Part shown: one piece after another, positions 5,248 through 5,335 of the stretch | How positions within the stretch are numbered: the stretch's first letter is position 1 | How the letters are laid out: each line of letters starts with the position of its first letter | NCBI GenBank assembly: GCA_031255315.1 | Contig: JAIRSS010000026.1 | Location: 1 to 5,335 of the forward strand | Origin: Spirochaetaceae bacterium | GTDB lineage: Bacteria; Spirochaetota; Spirochaetia; Treponematales; Breznakiellaceae | Length of the DNA: 5,335 nucleotides | Reading direction: 5' to 3' | Position numbers and translations under genes: made by a program | The notes under the pieces: model-generated | The model's input: the letters and a program-made list of their open reading frames with translations, nothing else | Database searches by the model: none | What the model was told of the DNA's origin: nothing

Positions 5248-5335
5248 ATGGAACCAGTTAAGGTCTTGCTTCTCGGGGCGGGGAACCGGGGTATGTACGC
5301 ATACGCCGAATACGCAAAGATGAATCCTACCATGC
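5248..5335 (+). CDS. N-terminus of a probable Gfo/Idh/MocA-family oxidoreductase (3' truncated)
   Basis: Twenty-nine codons are visible before the window ends. The sequence begins MEPVKVLLLGAGNRGMYAYA, a first beta strand followed by G-x-G-x-x-G, the Rossmann NAD(P)-binding turn. The GAGNRG version with a following aromatic-rich helix is typical of Gfo/Idh/MocA proteins, which oxidise or reduce sugars and inositols. AAGGAG (5236-5241) lies 6 nt before ATG 5248, ideal spacing. An in-frame ATG at 5182 would add 22 residues but sits inside the predicted -10. The catalytic and substrate-binding parts are outside the window, so neither substrate nor exact family member can be given. Another Rossmann dehydrogenase remains possible. 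Confidence 0.7.
   Translation, partial: MEPVKVLLLGAGNRGMYAYAEYAKMNPTM

Noticed and set aside
1..5335. CRISPR array, tRNA or rRNA genes
   Set aside because: No regularly spaced repeats, no cloverleaf with CCA-type ends, and no rRNA-like conserved blocks were seen on either strand.

Overview
The window looks like chromosomal DNA from a GC-rich spirochaete, most likely a treponeme of the host-associated or termite-gut type. This rests on the style of the FtsH protease domain, the C-terminal signature of the hypothetical protein at the left edge, and the ABC-permease / ATPase / DUF4418 trio. It is judged by eye without a database search, so genus level is tentative. Coding DNA is visibly GC-rich, while the divergent intergenic region around 2440-2655 is clearly more AT-rich.

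Layout. (1) Positions 1-240 hold the C-terminal 79 codons of an uncharacterised protein on the + strand. (2) A 114-bp convergent gap carries one strong hairpin (261-293). (3) Positions 2319 down to 355 on the - strand encode a complete FtsH membrane-anchored AAA+ zinc protease of 654 residues, using the start chosen here. (4) About 336 bp separate ftsH from a divergent + strand operon. That gap holds two adjacent stem-loops in the probable ftsH leader, a near-perfect 15-bp palindrome bracketed by an exact 8-bp direct repeat (a MITE-like insertion or excision scar), and a sigma70-type promoter with a perfect TTGACA box and a possible operator just after the -10. (5) The operon at 2656-4985 encodes an FtsX/MacB-type permease, its LolD/MacB-type ATPase with no gap between them, and, after 35 bp, a four-helix DUF4418 membrane protein. 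A large imperfect hairpin (5003-5038) follows. (6) A 262-bp intergenic region holds several inverted and direct repeats and a good promoter (TTGAAA-17-TATGAT). It leads into the first 29 codons of a Gfo/Idh/MocA-type NAD(P)-dependent oxidoreductase that runs off the right edge.

How the parts work together. FtsH is general membrane-protein quality control and has its own transcription unit. The permease and ATPase should form a type VII (MacB/LolCDE-like) mechanotransmission ABC complex. The permease has a vicinal Cys-Cys pair in its extracytoplasmic domain. The DUF4418 partner has Cys, His and Met residues clustered in its two non-membrane loops. Together these suggest a three-gene module that handles a soft or transition metal or a redox reaction at the membrane surface. 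I recall similar permeases beside P19/FTR1 iron-uptake genes in other bacteria, but no such partner lies in this window, so the substrate is inference. The most unusual DNA-level feature is the palindrome with its 8-bp direct repeats in the ftsH/ABC divergent region.
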